Shown here: positions 16,934-24,152 of the stretch, one piece after another
Layout: each line of letters starts with the position of its first letter
Numbering within the stretch: the first letter of the stretch is position 1
Assembly (NCBI RefSeq): GCF_003234935.1
Contig: NZ_QKSB01000002.1
Span: 516,583-580,582 of the forward strand
Direction of reading: 5' to 3'
DNA from: Putridiphycobacter roseus
GTDB lineage: Bacteria > Bacteroidota > Bacteroidia > Flavobacteriales_D > Crocinitomicaceae
DNA: 64,000 nt
Program-made: the position numbers and the translations under genes
The notes under the pieces: model-generated
Databases searched by the model: none
Told to the model about the DNA's origin: nothing
The model's input: the letters and a program-made list of their open reading frames with translations, nothing else

Positions 16934-17718
16934 TGGAAATATTCGACTATTTTGTATTAGTAATAGTCGCCTTTTCGGCCAGTTGGCTTACTTTTTTTTC
17001 AGGATTTGGGCTGGGAACTTTAATGACACCAGTATTTTTCTTTTTGTTAAAGGATTTAACCATGGCCATTGCGGCTACTGCCATTGTCCACCTGACAAAT
17101 AATATTTTCAAGTTCATTTTAATGAAAAAAAGTGTCAACTGGCAAATTGTTATTCCCTTTGGGCTGGCCGCCATTCCCGCGGCTGTCCTCGGTGCTTATT
17201 TAACCAGCCATTTTACAGACGTGACACTTTATAATTATCACCTTGGGGATGGTAGTTATGACATACAACTCATCAATTTAATTTTCGGCATTATTTTAAT
17301 CGGCTTTGCTTTAATTGAATTAATTCCCAAATGGTCGATTGTATTTGCCAAACAAAGCTTGTGGCTGGGTGGTGCAATATCTGGTTTCTTTGGCGGACTA
17401 TCTGGACACCAAGGTGCATTGCGTACCGCTTTTTTAATCCGTTACAAACTGAGCAAAGAAGCCTTTATCGCTTCCGGTATTGTTATCGCCTTAATTATTG
17501 ACTTGGCCAGAACTCCAATTTATTTTACCAATTTTGAATTAAACGGATTGAAAGATCAATGGCTCATCATAGTCATTGCTATTGGCAGTGCAATTACTGG
17601 TGCTATTATTGGAAAAATTTTCTTAAAAAAGGTTGCTTTTAACCTATTAACCATCCTTATTTCAATCGGGATGATTATATTTGGTTTAGCCCTGATTGGA
17701 GGATTTTTAGAAAAATGA
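16933..17718 (+). CDS. TauE/SafE-family membrane permease
   Basis: The 261-residue protein has about eight hydrophobic helices and the TauE/SafE pattern of two related halves (GFGLGTLMTPVFFF in the first, WLGGAISGFFGGLSGHQGALR in the second). Members export or move sulfite, sulfonates or other small organic anions; the substrate here is unknown. It overlaps YbaB by one base (TAATG) and the next gene by four (ATGA), so the three genes form a tightly coupled operon. Confidence 0.87.
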   Translation: MEIFDYFVLVIVAFSASWLTFFSGFGLGTLMTPVFFFLLKDLTMAIAATAIVHLTNNIFKFILMKKSVNWQIVIPFGLAAIPAAVLGAYLTSHFTDVTLYNYHLGDGSYDIQLINLIFGIILIGFALIELIPKWSIVFAKQSLWLGGAISGFFGGLSGHQGALRTAFLIRYKLSKEAFIASGIVIALIIDLARTPIYFTNFELNGLKDQWLIIVIAIGSAITGAIIGKIFLKKVAFNLLTILISIGMIIFGLALIGGFLEK

Positions 17719-18266
17719 TGAAAGCAGAATTAAGAGAAAAATATAAGCAACTGCGCAAAGCATTGAACAACACCGAAAGAGCAGAATTATCGGAAAAGAT
17801 ATACCAGCATTTTGTGTCTCATTTCGACTTTACGCACGACGATATCAGTATCTTTATTCCCATTGATCGCTTTCAAGAAGTAAACACATGGTTATTCATT
17901 AAGGAATATCCTGCAAGATTTTATTTACCCATTGTTAAACCAGAAGGATTGAAACATGTTCAATATGAATCCATGGAACAATTAAAAAAAACAAGCTGGG
18001 GGATTCTAGAACCTCAGTATGGTTTAGAAGTCAATGAAGAAAAATTTGATGTCGTGATTGTACCCCTTTTGGCTTTCGACAAAGCTGGAAATCGCGTTGG
18101 GTATGGCAAGGGATTTTACGACGGTTTTTTAAAAAATTGTGTCCCCAACTGTAAATTCATTGGGGTAAGCTACTTTCCTCCAGAAGAAAACCTCATAGAA
18201 ACTATTCCAACCGACATTCGGCTTCATTATTGCATAACCCCTGATAAGGTTTATCATTTTAAATAA
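17715..18266 (+). CDS. 5-formyltetrahydrofolate cyclo-ligase
   Basis: The 183-residue protein matches the family: N-terminal MKAELREKYKQLRKAL, and the phosphate/Mg-binding segment VPLLAFDKAGNRVGYGKGFYDGFL around residues 117-140. It converts 5-formyl-THF to 5,10-methenyl-THF using ATP, salvaging a folate storage form. Two adjacent ATGs (17715 and 17718) are possible; the first overlaps the upstream gene in ATGA. Confidence 0.93.
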   Translation: MMKAELREKYKQLRKALNNTERAELSEKIYQHFVSHFDFTHDDISIFIPIDRFQEVNTWLFIKEYPARFYLPIVKPEGLKHVQYESMEQLKKTSWGILEPQYGLEVNEEKFDVVIVPLLAFDKAGNRVGYGKGFYDGFLKNCVPNCKFIGVSYFPPEENLIETIPTDIRLHYCITPDKVYHFK

Positions 18267-18324
18267 TTTTAAGGTGCATGTAAGGAATGCAAAATTTATT
18301 AGACCAAACTTTAGAACGCTAAAT

Positions 18325-18332
18325 TAACTTTG
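18325..18332 (+). promoter_or_regulatory. -7 box (TAACTTTG) immediately before arsS
   Basis: This matches TAnnTTTG and ends 8 bases before the ATG. Transcription would start within a few bases of the start codon, so the arsS message may be leaderless. No TTG is seen at -33. Confidence 0.5.
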
Positions 18333-18340
18333 CCTATTTT

Positions 18341-19372
18341 ATGAGTAATATATTGACATTAGAAAAATGGACTGCAGCAAAACAAATTGACACACTTACA
18401 CAATCGATTCCATTTGAAAAAGGCTTTATTAAAACCATGTCCGACCATGGGCACTTTCCTTTAAAGCCAAAGACATTAGAAATTTTACAAATTAATTTAG
18501 GTTACTTATGTAACTTAGAATGTACGCATTGTCACGTAGACGCCTCTCCTAGAAGGAAGGAAACTACCCCAATGGACATTTTAAATAAATGCTTGGCCGT
18601 AATCGACGAAACACCAAGTATCCATACGGTGGATTTAACCGGTGGAGCCCCTGAAATGAACCCTCATTTTAAATGGTTTATTGAAGAACTAGGCAGTAGA
18701 AATGTAGAGGTGTTGGTGAGAAGTAATCTGACCATTTTAGTGGAAGGAAAATTTAAAACGTATCCTGAGTTCTTAGCAAAGCACAAAGTAACTATCGTTT
18801 CTTCCTTACCTTGCTATACCGAACAAAATACAGATGCACAAAGAGGGGATGGTGTTTTTAATAAATCGGTTAAAGCATTACAAATACTAAATGGTTTTGG
18901 CTATGGAATTGATCCAGAATTAAAATTACACTTGGTATTTAACCCTGGTGGCGCTTCAATCGCACCAAGTCAAGCTAAATTAAAGCTAGATTATCAAAGA
19001 GAATTAAAGAACAATTACAACATTGTTTTTAACGAATTATATACCATTACCAACTTACCCATCAGTCGGTTTTTAGAGTACTTGAGCAACGAAGGTATGC
19101 TAGAAGACTATGTGGTGTTATTGGCCAATAGCTTTAATCCTGCTACTGCCAACGAAGTAATGTGTACCAACACCTTATCAGTTGACTGGAATGGAAATTT
19201 ATTTGATTGCGATTTTAACCAAATATTAAAACTTCCCGTTGCGGTTAAAAATGCAAAAAACATCATGGATTTTGACAATGAAGAATTGAGCAAAAGAAAC
19301 ATTGTAGTCAACAACCATTGCTTTGGTTGTACTGCAGGAGAAGGCTCTAGTTGTCAAGGTGCTTTAACATAA
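18341..19372 (+). CDS. arsS: Arsenosugar biosynthesis radical SAM protein ArsS
   Basis: The 343-residue protein is a radical SAM enzyme with CNLECTHCHVDA (C57, C61, C64) to bind the 4Fe-4S cluster, and the family's Cys-rich C-terminus (HCFGCTAGEGSSCQG, with C327, C330 and C338). From family knowledge, ArsS joins a 5'-deoxyadenosyl moiety of SAM to dimethylarsenite on the way to oxo-arsenosugars; some family members are selenoproteins. Here the C-terminal cysteines are TGT/TGC, so this is the Cys form. It is the first gene of a three-gene operon with an exported rhodanese and a TIGR04282-type glycosyltransferase. No arsM methyltransferase is in the window. Confidence 0.92.
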   Translation: MSNILTLEKWTAAKQIDTLTQSIPFEKGFIKTMSDHGHFPLKPKTLEILQINLGYLCNLECTHCHVDASPRRKETTPMDILNKCLAVIDETPSIHTVDLTGGAPEMNPHFKWFIEELGSRNVEVLVRSNLTILVEGKFKTYPEFLAKHKVTIVSSLPCYTEQNTDAQRGDGVFNKSVKALQILNGFGYGIDPELKLHLVFNPGGASIAPSQAKLKLDYQRELKNNYNIVFNELYTITNLPISRFLEYLSNEGMLEDYVVLLANSFNPATANEVMCTNTLSVDWNGNLFDCDFNQILKLPVAVKNAKNIMDFDNEELSKRNIVVNNHCFGCTAGEGSSCQGALT

Positions 19373-19377
19373 ACAAA

Positions 19378-19872
19378 ATGAAAATATTCTCCCTCCTATT
19401 ACTGTTATTTATAGGATCTCTATCCTTTACCCAGGAAGAGTCTTTTGATGAAATGGTCAAGTCCTATTATAAAAATACGGTGCCATTAATTTACCCCAAT
19501 CAATTGTATAAAAAAATGTTGAGTGGAGAGAAAATATATATTTTGGATGCACGTGAGGGCAAGGAATACGAAGTGTCTAGCATTCAAAACGCCATTCATG
19601 TCGGTTTTTTGGGATTCAATACCCGCAAGGTAAGCGATTTCGATAAAAATAAAACCGTAATTGTGTATTGTACCATTGGAGCAAGGAGCGAAACTATTGG
19701 AGAGAAATTACAAAAGGATGGTTTTAAGGATGTATACAACTTATACGGCGGACTCATTTATTGGAAAAACCAAGGTTATAAAGTCTACCATCAAAAAGAT
19801 GAATCGAGTTTTGTACACGTATATTCAAAAAAATGGGGCAAGTGGTTAACGGTAGGAAAACCTGTTTATTAA
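19378..19872 (+). CDS. Exported single-domain rhodanese-like protein
   Basis: The start at 19378 (MKIFSLLLLLFIGSLSFTQ) gives 164 residues with a Sec signal peptide; the longer frame from 19351 begins with TTG inside arsS and would hide the signal. The rhodanese domain (about 45-135) has the active-site loop VYCTIGARSE with Cys98, and DAREGKEYEVSSI before it. Such proteins move sulfane sulfur or bind oxyanions such as arsenate. It starts 5 bases after arsS and abuts the glycosyltransferase, so it is an operon member, but its product is predicted to act outside the cytoplasm. The tail (KKWGKWLTVGKPVY) is not part of the rhodanese fold. Confidence 0.87.
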   Translation: MKIFSLLLLLFIGSLSFTQEESFDEMVKSYYKNTVPLIYPNQLYKKMLSGEKIYILDAREGKEYEVSSIQNAIHVGFLGFNTRKVSDFDKNKTVIVYCTIGARSETIGEKLQKDGFKDVYNLYGGLIYWKNQGYKVYHQKDESSFVHVYSKKWGKWLTVGKPVY

Positions 19873-20484
19873 ATGCAAAAGAATTTATTAATCGTATTTG
19901 CGAAAAACATCACCAAAGGAAAGGTAAAAACCCGCCTTGCTGCTAGCATTGGCAATGAAGGTGCTTTGGAAGTTTACAAAGCCTTATTTAACATTACAGA
20001 AAGAGCAAGTACGCAAGTTAAAAATGCCGATTTGCGCATTTATTTTTCTCACGAAATTTTAGCGGACACTTGGCCAAATGCCGATAAATATTTGCAATGC
20101 GAAGGCAATTTAGGCGACAAAATGAAAGCCGCATTTTCACGTGGATTTGCTGATGGTTACACCAACATTATTGGCATTGGTGCCGACTTGGCAGACCTGA
20201 CTGCAGGTCTCATTGAAGACGCCTTTGAAAAACTCCAAGAAAAAGACTTTGTTTTTGGTCCGGCCGAAGATGGCGGCTATTACTTGGTAGGTACTTCCCA
20301 ACCTCAGTTATATATTTTTGAAAACAAACCTTGGAGCACTGAAGCCTTACTAGACATTACCTTAAAAGAAATTAAAGCCAATCAACATTCTGTTACTACT
20401 TTGAAAACCCTAAATGACATTGATTATCTGGAGGATTTGCAAGCTTCTGTCTTGGCGGAGGAATTTAAGGGGTACTGGAGTTGA
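19873..20484 (+). CDS. Arsenosugar biosynthesis glycosyltransferase-like protein (TIGR04282/DUF2064)
   Basis: The 203-residue protein has the GT-A nucleotide-sugar fold of the DUF2064 family: N-terminal IVFAKNITKGKVKTRLA (nucleotide-binding), GIGADLADLT (the metal-binding DxD equivalent) and FGPAEDGGYYLVG. The TIGR04282 subgroup was defined by co-occurrence with arsenosugar genes, which is what is seen here. It is predicted to add or process the sugar part of the arsenosugar. The ATG follows directly after the rhodanese stop codon, and a terminator lies 24 bases after its own stop. Confidence 0.88.
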   Translation: MQKNLLIVFAKNITKGKVKTRLAASIGNEGALEVYKALFNITERASTQVKNADLRIYFSHEILADTWPNADKYLQCEGNLGDKMKAAFSRGFADGYTNIIGIGADLADLTAGLIEDAFEKLQEKDFVFGPAEDGGYYLVGTSQPQLYIFENKPWSTEALLDITLKEIKANQHSVTTLKTLNDIDYLEDLQASVLAEEFKGYWS

Positions 20485-20507
20485 AGAAAACAAGCTTCGT
20501 ACATTAT

Positions 20508-20544
20508 AAAAAAGCCACTACAAATGAATGCAATGGCTTTTTTT
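20508..20544. terminator. Terminator hairpin, family copy 1
   Basis: AAAGCCA(C/T)T and AATGGCTTT arms enclose the 12-base loop ACAAATGAATGC, with A-runs before and T-runs after. It lies between convergent genes (glycosyltransferase and TlpA copy A), so it is bidirectional. The left arm here has one change (CACT for CATT) relative to the other three copies. Confidence 0.88.
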
Positions 20545-20595
20545 ACTATTCAGTTTTATAAACCATTCGCCTTATGTGAAAATTAAACTATTGTC

Positions 20596-21786
20596 TCATT
20601 CGTTAGCATAAAGTTTTGATAAAAAATCAATAAGGTCTTTTCCTCTCAAATCTTTTGCAATAATTTTCCCTTGCTTATCAATTAAGTAGGTAGTTGGTAG
20701 TTTTTTAATAAAATAATCAACAAACACTTCAGAGTCTGGGTTTAAATCTGACATTTGAATCCAAGGCAATTCATCATCAATTACCGCTGCCTTCCACAAT
20801 GATTCACTTTCATCACGTGAAACACTTAAAACTACTAAACCATCATCACGATACTTTTCATATAGTGGCTTAACAACATTTACATTTTCTGCCCGGCAAG
20901 GTTTGCACCAAGATGCCCAAAAATCAACTAACACATAATGACCTCGAAAGCTAGACAGACTGATCAATGTATTGTTTGTGTCAGGCAAGGTAATTTCAGG
21001 GGCAATTCCACCCAAAGGCAATGTTAAATATTGTAAATTGAACATATCACTAAACTGTGTGGTATAAATATGTTTAGGATTAGAGTTTTGATACCTTTTT
21101 ACTAACTTATCAAACATCACACTATCTTTTTTTACTGAGTAAAAATTAGTTGCTAGAATTGATGGAAGAAAAAACTCACTTGAATCAGAGAAGTTTTTAT
21201 ATCTTTTTCTTGCCTTTTCCATTATTTGAAAACCAATTGCTTTATATACTGTTAAGCTATCCTGAATAAGACCATAATTTTGGATTTTGGACAAGAGCCC
21301 ATCAAGCGCAATCATCTCCATTTTTCTCAAATCACGGAATTTTGATAATTCTCTATTAACGGCATCTGCTTCCATAAACTTCGCCGATTTAGAGAAACTA
21401 TTTATATCACCTTGAATAGTAAACTGGGCATCATTTGTTGGCACAAAAAAGACGAAATTTTGCTCGGATGCTTTCAAATTTAAAAAAGCACCATTAGGAT
21501 ATTGCTTTTTTTGAATCACATTCAACCGATATAATGTGTTAGATTTTAATACAGTATTTTTTGACAAACTAAATTCCCCATTTGTACTCATCAAAAGACT
21601 ATCGTACTGCATAAAAGCAGATGTCGTTAATGCTTTACCAATATTTTTCACTTCAATTAAATAGATGCGATCTACCCAGCTTTTATCTAATCCACTTAAA
21701 GTTACATTCAAGTCGAAATTTCTAATAGTATCATTACTAAAAGCATTTAGAGAAAAAAAAAGAGATAATAAAATAATTACTTTCAT
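20596..21786 (-). CDS. TlpA-family thiol-disulfide oxidoreductase, copy A
   Basis: The 396-residue protein has a signal peptide (1-17, ending NAFSN), a DUF4369-like beta domain (about 25-125), a helical middle domain (about 130-255) and a TlpA/thioredoxin domain (about 262-396) with WASWCKPCRAE (C294, C297) and cis-Pro LPTTYLIDK. It is predicted to reduce disulfides or support cytochrome or outer-membrane protein maturation in the periplasm; the partner is unknown. It differs from copy B only at residue 345 (Met here, Val in copy B). It is the last minus-strand gene of the island before the arsenosugar operon. Confidence 0.9.
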   Translation of the reverse strand: MKVIILLSLFFSLNAFSNDTIRNFDLNVTLSGLDKSWVDRIYLIEVKNIGKALTTSAFMQYDSLLMSTNGEFSLSKNTVLKSNTLYRLNVIQKKQYPNGAFLNLKASEQNFVFFVPTNDAQFTIQGDINSFSKSAKFMEADAVNRELSKFRDLRKMEMIALDGLLSKIQNYGLIQDSLTVYKAIGFQIMEKARKRYKNFSDSSEFFLPSILATNFYSVKKDSVMFDKLVKRYQNSNPKHIYTTQFSDMFNLQYLTLPLGGIAPEITLPDTNNTLISLSSFRGHYVLVDFWASWCKPCRAENVNVVKPLYEKYRDDGLVVLSVSRDESESLWKAAVIDDELPWIQMSDLNPDSEVFVDYFIKKLPTTYLIDKQGKIIAKDLRGKDLIDFLSKLYANE

Positions 21787-21895
21787 TTGAGTTTAAATTA
21801 AATTATAGTGAAACAATTTATAGATTGATTAAGTATAAGTTAATCTACATCAAGGTTTTTCACATCAGTATTATACAACAATACTTAAAAAATAA

Positions 21896-21990
21896 CACTT
21901 TTTCTAAAACAATTAAAATTTGCCTTTAAATAGTTAAAATTTGGATGTTTTAAAGCTAAAAAAGCCATTACAAATGAATGCAATGGCTTT
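21896..21990. repeat. ~95-base direct repeat, left copy
   Basis: The left copy joins the distal upstream segment of TlpA copy A (AGTTAAAATTTGGATGTTTT) to a terminator hairpin. A near-copy lies at 24057-24152. The two bracket the 2.1-kb stretch holding the barrel gene, the lipoprotein gene and the small RNA. Confidence 0.8.
21958..21990 (-). terminator. Terminator hairpin, family copy 2
   Basis: Same stem and loop as the other copies. The T-run is only on the minus-strand side (six T), so it serves the gene ending at 22011. Confidence 0.85.
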
Positions 21991-22010
21991 AAAAAAACTA
22001 TTCAGCTTTA

Positions 22011-22874
22011 TTAATTTTTACTTTTCCAAGGGTAGAACTGGAATTTTCGAGAGATTTGTAATTGAAAACCACTTCCTCTACTATACGTTTCATAATGATA
22101 CGTCTTTAAAAGTGTCCCGTTTTCATACACTGTGAGTTTATCTCTTGTCGCTTGCAAAACATTAAAACCAACTGTATAATTTGCAGCACAGGAAAAAAGG
22201 TACTTGTTATTGTAATTTAAATCAGAAGATAGGCCAAAAGTTAAAAAAGTGGAAAGCTTTTTAATTGCATAAACTTCATGATTCCAATACATACTGATAT
22301 CATCATAATTGGCAGCCTGTCCAGCTAATGAAAAACCAGATAAAGGGTTTATCCCATTATTTACGGTATAGGGCACATACTTCATTCCGGTGCCAAATAC
22401 AAAATATGAATTTTGTATATTCAAGAGTGTACTTTCCCTATTCGTTTTTATTTTTTTAAAGTATAATAATTCAAATCGGTGATTGATTGTATTAAATGTG
22501 GTAGATGTTGTATTATTAACCCCATAATCATTCGGAAAAGCTGCAGCACTACCAAATGTTGATAATTTAATTTTTGTTCCTGATTGATCTTGAGTCCAAC
22601 CAACTTCTAACAAGTCATCATTTTTAAAATTTACACCTACATTAACACCAAACGTAATCGACTTAGATGTTGAAAACACTGCAGACTTAACTTCTCCGTA
22701 GGGAATACTATTATAAGTCACACTATAATTATTGTTGAAAAATGAATTTGTTTGAGGCCGTTCACTCAAACTATTGTGGACTTTATTTTCAATTTTAGGT
22801 CTAAAATAGAAATTTTTCTGTGCAAAAGTTTGCACAGAAAAATTTATAACAAATATTAATATTATTGTTTTCAT
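22011..22874 (-). CDS. Putative outer-membrane beta-barrel protein, unknown
   Basis: The 287-residue product has a signal peptide (1-18, ending TFAQ) and alternating beta-strand pattern throughout (for example SITFGVNVGVNFKNDDLLEVGW and FSCAANYTVGFNVLQA). The last segment, GFQLQISRKFQFYPWKSKN, could be a terminal strand. I recognise no family. It follows the lipoprotein gene with a 4-base gap, so the two are an operon. The pair lies between the two TlpA copies, within bracketing direct repeats. Confidence 0.65.
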   Translation of the reverse strand: MKTIILIFVINFSVQTFAQKNFYFRPKIENKVHNSLSERPQTNSFFNNNYSVTYNSIPYGEVKSAVFSTSKSITFGVNVGVNFKNDDLLEVGWTQDQSGTKIKLSTFGSAAAFPNDYGVNNTTSTTFNTINHRFELLYFKKIKTNRESTLLNIQNSYFVFGTGMKYVPYTVNNGINPLSGFSLAGQAANYDDISMYWNHEVYAIKKLSTFLTFGLSSDLNYNNKYLFSCAANYTVGFNVLQATRDKLTVYENGTLLKTYHYETYSRGSGFQLQISRKFQFYPWKSKN

Positions 22875-22878
22875 TTAC

Positions 22879-23784
22879 TTAGTAATTTACACTCGCACCA
22901 ACCATGGTAGTTGTCGATCCAGATACTTTGGTCTTTACATACATGTACCAACCGTGTAAATTTCTTACATTTTGATAATGATTATAATACTCCTTAGTAA
23001 CTCCTGATACATTAATCGCATTAGTATTTCTTGTTTTAACTGATGATGAATTGCATGGCTTCCTTTCGCTCCAAACTTCTGTTCCACCAAATTGGATTTG
23101 AATTCCTGAACCGACTCCAAAGTCGTCGTTTGAATCAAACCCACCTTTTAATTCGAAAAACACTCCAAATCTATTAAATTTAACATCTGTTTGATACCAC
23201 ACACTTGTTGTTATATACATTTTATTAGAAGATTGTCCAAATCCGCCAACACCTCCACAAGACCTATCCAGCTCTGATTCAAACCCATTAAGCAAAAGAT
23301 CAATTACATCATCTCCTGTTGAAAATTCTTTTATCTCCCGATTACTTTTGTTAACCAAAGATTGATAAGCATTATTAATACTTTCAGATAGGGCAAAAAC
23401 TTTTTCTCCTACAAAATCAATTTGAATAAACCATTCGCCAACTTTAAGTATTTTATTTTTATCAAGCATTGCATCCATCAAGTCAGAATCCAATTCCGAT
23501 TCTTCTCCTTTTAATTTACCATAACTTAAAAAATCTAAACTTCTCAAATATAATGTTAATTCCTCAACATCATCACTCTCAACATCTTCAAGTAGTGCGT
23601 AATAAGAATCAATAGACTTGAATTCGATATAGCCATTGTTAAAGCTGATGGCCGAATACTTTTCATTAGAGTGATTATCAGTTACTATTTGATCAATTGG
23701 CTTCTCTACCTCCTCCTTCTCGCAAGAACTAAATCCAATTCCTACTAAGGCAAGGAATAATGTGCCATACATTACTTTTTTCAT
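22879..23784 (-). CDS. Putative lipoprotein, unknown function
   Basis: The 301-residue protein has a lipoprotein signal (MKKVMYGTLFLALVGIGFSSCEKEE; lipobox Cys21), an acidic region after the anchor, a helical middle, and a Gly/Ser-rich beta C-terminal domain (about 180-301, for example CGGVGGFGQSSNK). It is probably carried at the outer membrane. The family is not recognised. It is first in a two-gene operon with the barrel protein and divergent from the small RNA, with 56 bases or fewer between the start sites. Confidence 0.7.
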   Translation of the reverse strand: MKKVMYGTLFLALVGIGFSSCEKEEVEKPIDQIVTDNHSNEKYSAISFNNGYIEFKSIDSYYALLEDVESDDVEELTLYLRSLDFLSYGKLKGEESELDSDLMDAMLDKNKILKVGEWFIQIDFVGEKVFALSESINNAYQSLVNKSNREIKEFSTGDDVIDLLLNGFESELDRSCGGVGGFGQSSNKMYITTSVWYQTDVKFNRFGVFFELKGGFDSNDDFGVGSGIQIQFGGTEVWSERKPCNSSSVKTRNTNAINVSGVTKEYYNHYQNVRNLHGWYMYVKTKVSGSTTTMVGASVNY

Positions 23785-23826
23785 ACTATTTATGTTTTTA
23801 AGTTATGCTCACATTTATAAAACTTG

Positions 23827-23834
23827 TACCTTTG
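23827..23834 (+). promoter_or_regulatory. -7 box (TACCTTTG) driving a small RNA
   Basis: This matches TAnnTTTG on the plus strand, opposite to the neighbouring genes. It predicts transcription from about 23840, and a perfect intrinsic terminator follows 100 bases later. No TTG is seen at -33. Confidence 0.5.
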
Positions 23835-23839
23835 CTGCA

Positions 23840-23940
23840 GCAAGTGAGCAATACTGTTGCTTCGGTTGCGTATGTTAATTAGCCTGGGAACAGATTAATT
23901 ACGACTTTTAAGGGAAGCGTTCCAGCGCTTCTCTTTTTTT
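23840..23940 (+). ncRNA. Candidate structured small RNA (~100 nt), family not recognised
   Basis: This stretch has a -7 box, no reading frame and three hairpins. H1 is GAGCAA/TTGCTT near 23848-23863. H2 has arms CGTA..TTAAT and ATTAA..TACG near 23869-23903 around loop TAGCCTGGGAACAG. H3 is an 8-bp terminator stem GGGAAGCG/CGCTTCTC with loop TTCCAG, followed by seven T. The H2 loop word CTGGGAAC can pair with GTTCCAG around the H3 loop (7 bp with one bulged G), so a kissing contact or a switch is possible. It does not show the SRP RNA, tmRNA or 6S landmarks I know. It could belong to a Flavobacteria-specific Rfam family such as Flavo-1, which I cannot test here. Confidence 0.55.
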
Positions 23941-24056
23941 ATGCTTAAAAATTGTTTTAGATTCAACTATTTTATTCTTATTCCAAAACAAACCTTTATT
24001 AGCAAATTGAATGATAATGCATTAATCATTCAACAAACCAAATCTAAAAAAAAAAA
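23941..24056. other. AT-rich spacer, nothing recognised
   Basis: Between the small RNA terminator and the 24057 direct repeat I see only AT-rich sequence with a weak palindrome (GAATGATAATGCATTAATCATTC, imperfect). No gene is seen. Confidence 0.5.
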
Positions 24057-24152
24057 CACTTTTTCTAAAACAATTAAAATTTGGCATGAAATAGTTAAAA
24101 TTTGGATGTTTTAAAGCTAAAAGCCATTACAAATGAATGCAATGGCTTTTTT
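24057..24152. repeat. ~95-base direct repeat, right copy, with terminator hairpin copy 3
   Basis: This is a near-copy of 21896-21990. The hairpin at 24119-24150 (AAAAGCCATT / AATGGCTTTT, loop ACAAATGAATGC) plus its T-run is the 3' terminator of TlpA copy B. Confidence 0.85.

Larger units (their letters stand above)
20508..21956. repeat. Duplicated segment, copy A (TlpA gene plus flanks)
   Basis: This segment matches 24117-25562 almost base for base: I count five differences in the 1,191-base coding region and a handful in the flanks. It includes the 3' terminator hairpin, the TlpA gene and about 165 bases upstream. The differences show that it is a real, recent duplication and not an assembly echo. 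Confidence 0.93.

Noticed and set aside
18341..19372. ArsS as a selenoprotein
   Set aside because: The C-terminal cysteines are encoded by ordinary TGT/TGC codons and no in-frame TGA occurs before the stop codon.
19351..19377. Longer start for the rhodanese gene
   Set aside because: It uses TTG inside arsS and puts nine residues before a clean signal peptide. The ATG at 19378 is preferred.
23840..23940. SRP RNA, tmRNA or 6S RNA
   Set aside because: The SRP tetraloop/asymmetric loop (GGAAGCAGC-type) and tmRNA tag sequence are absent, and 100 nt is short for 6S RNA.
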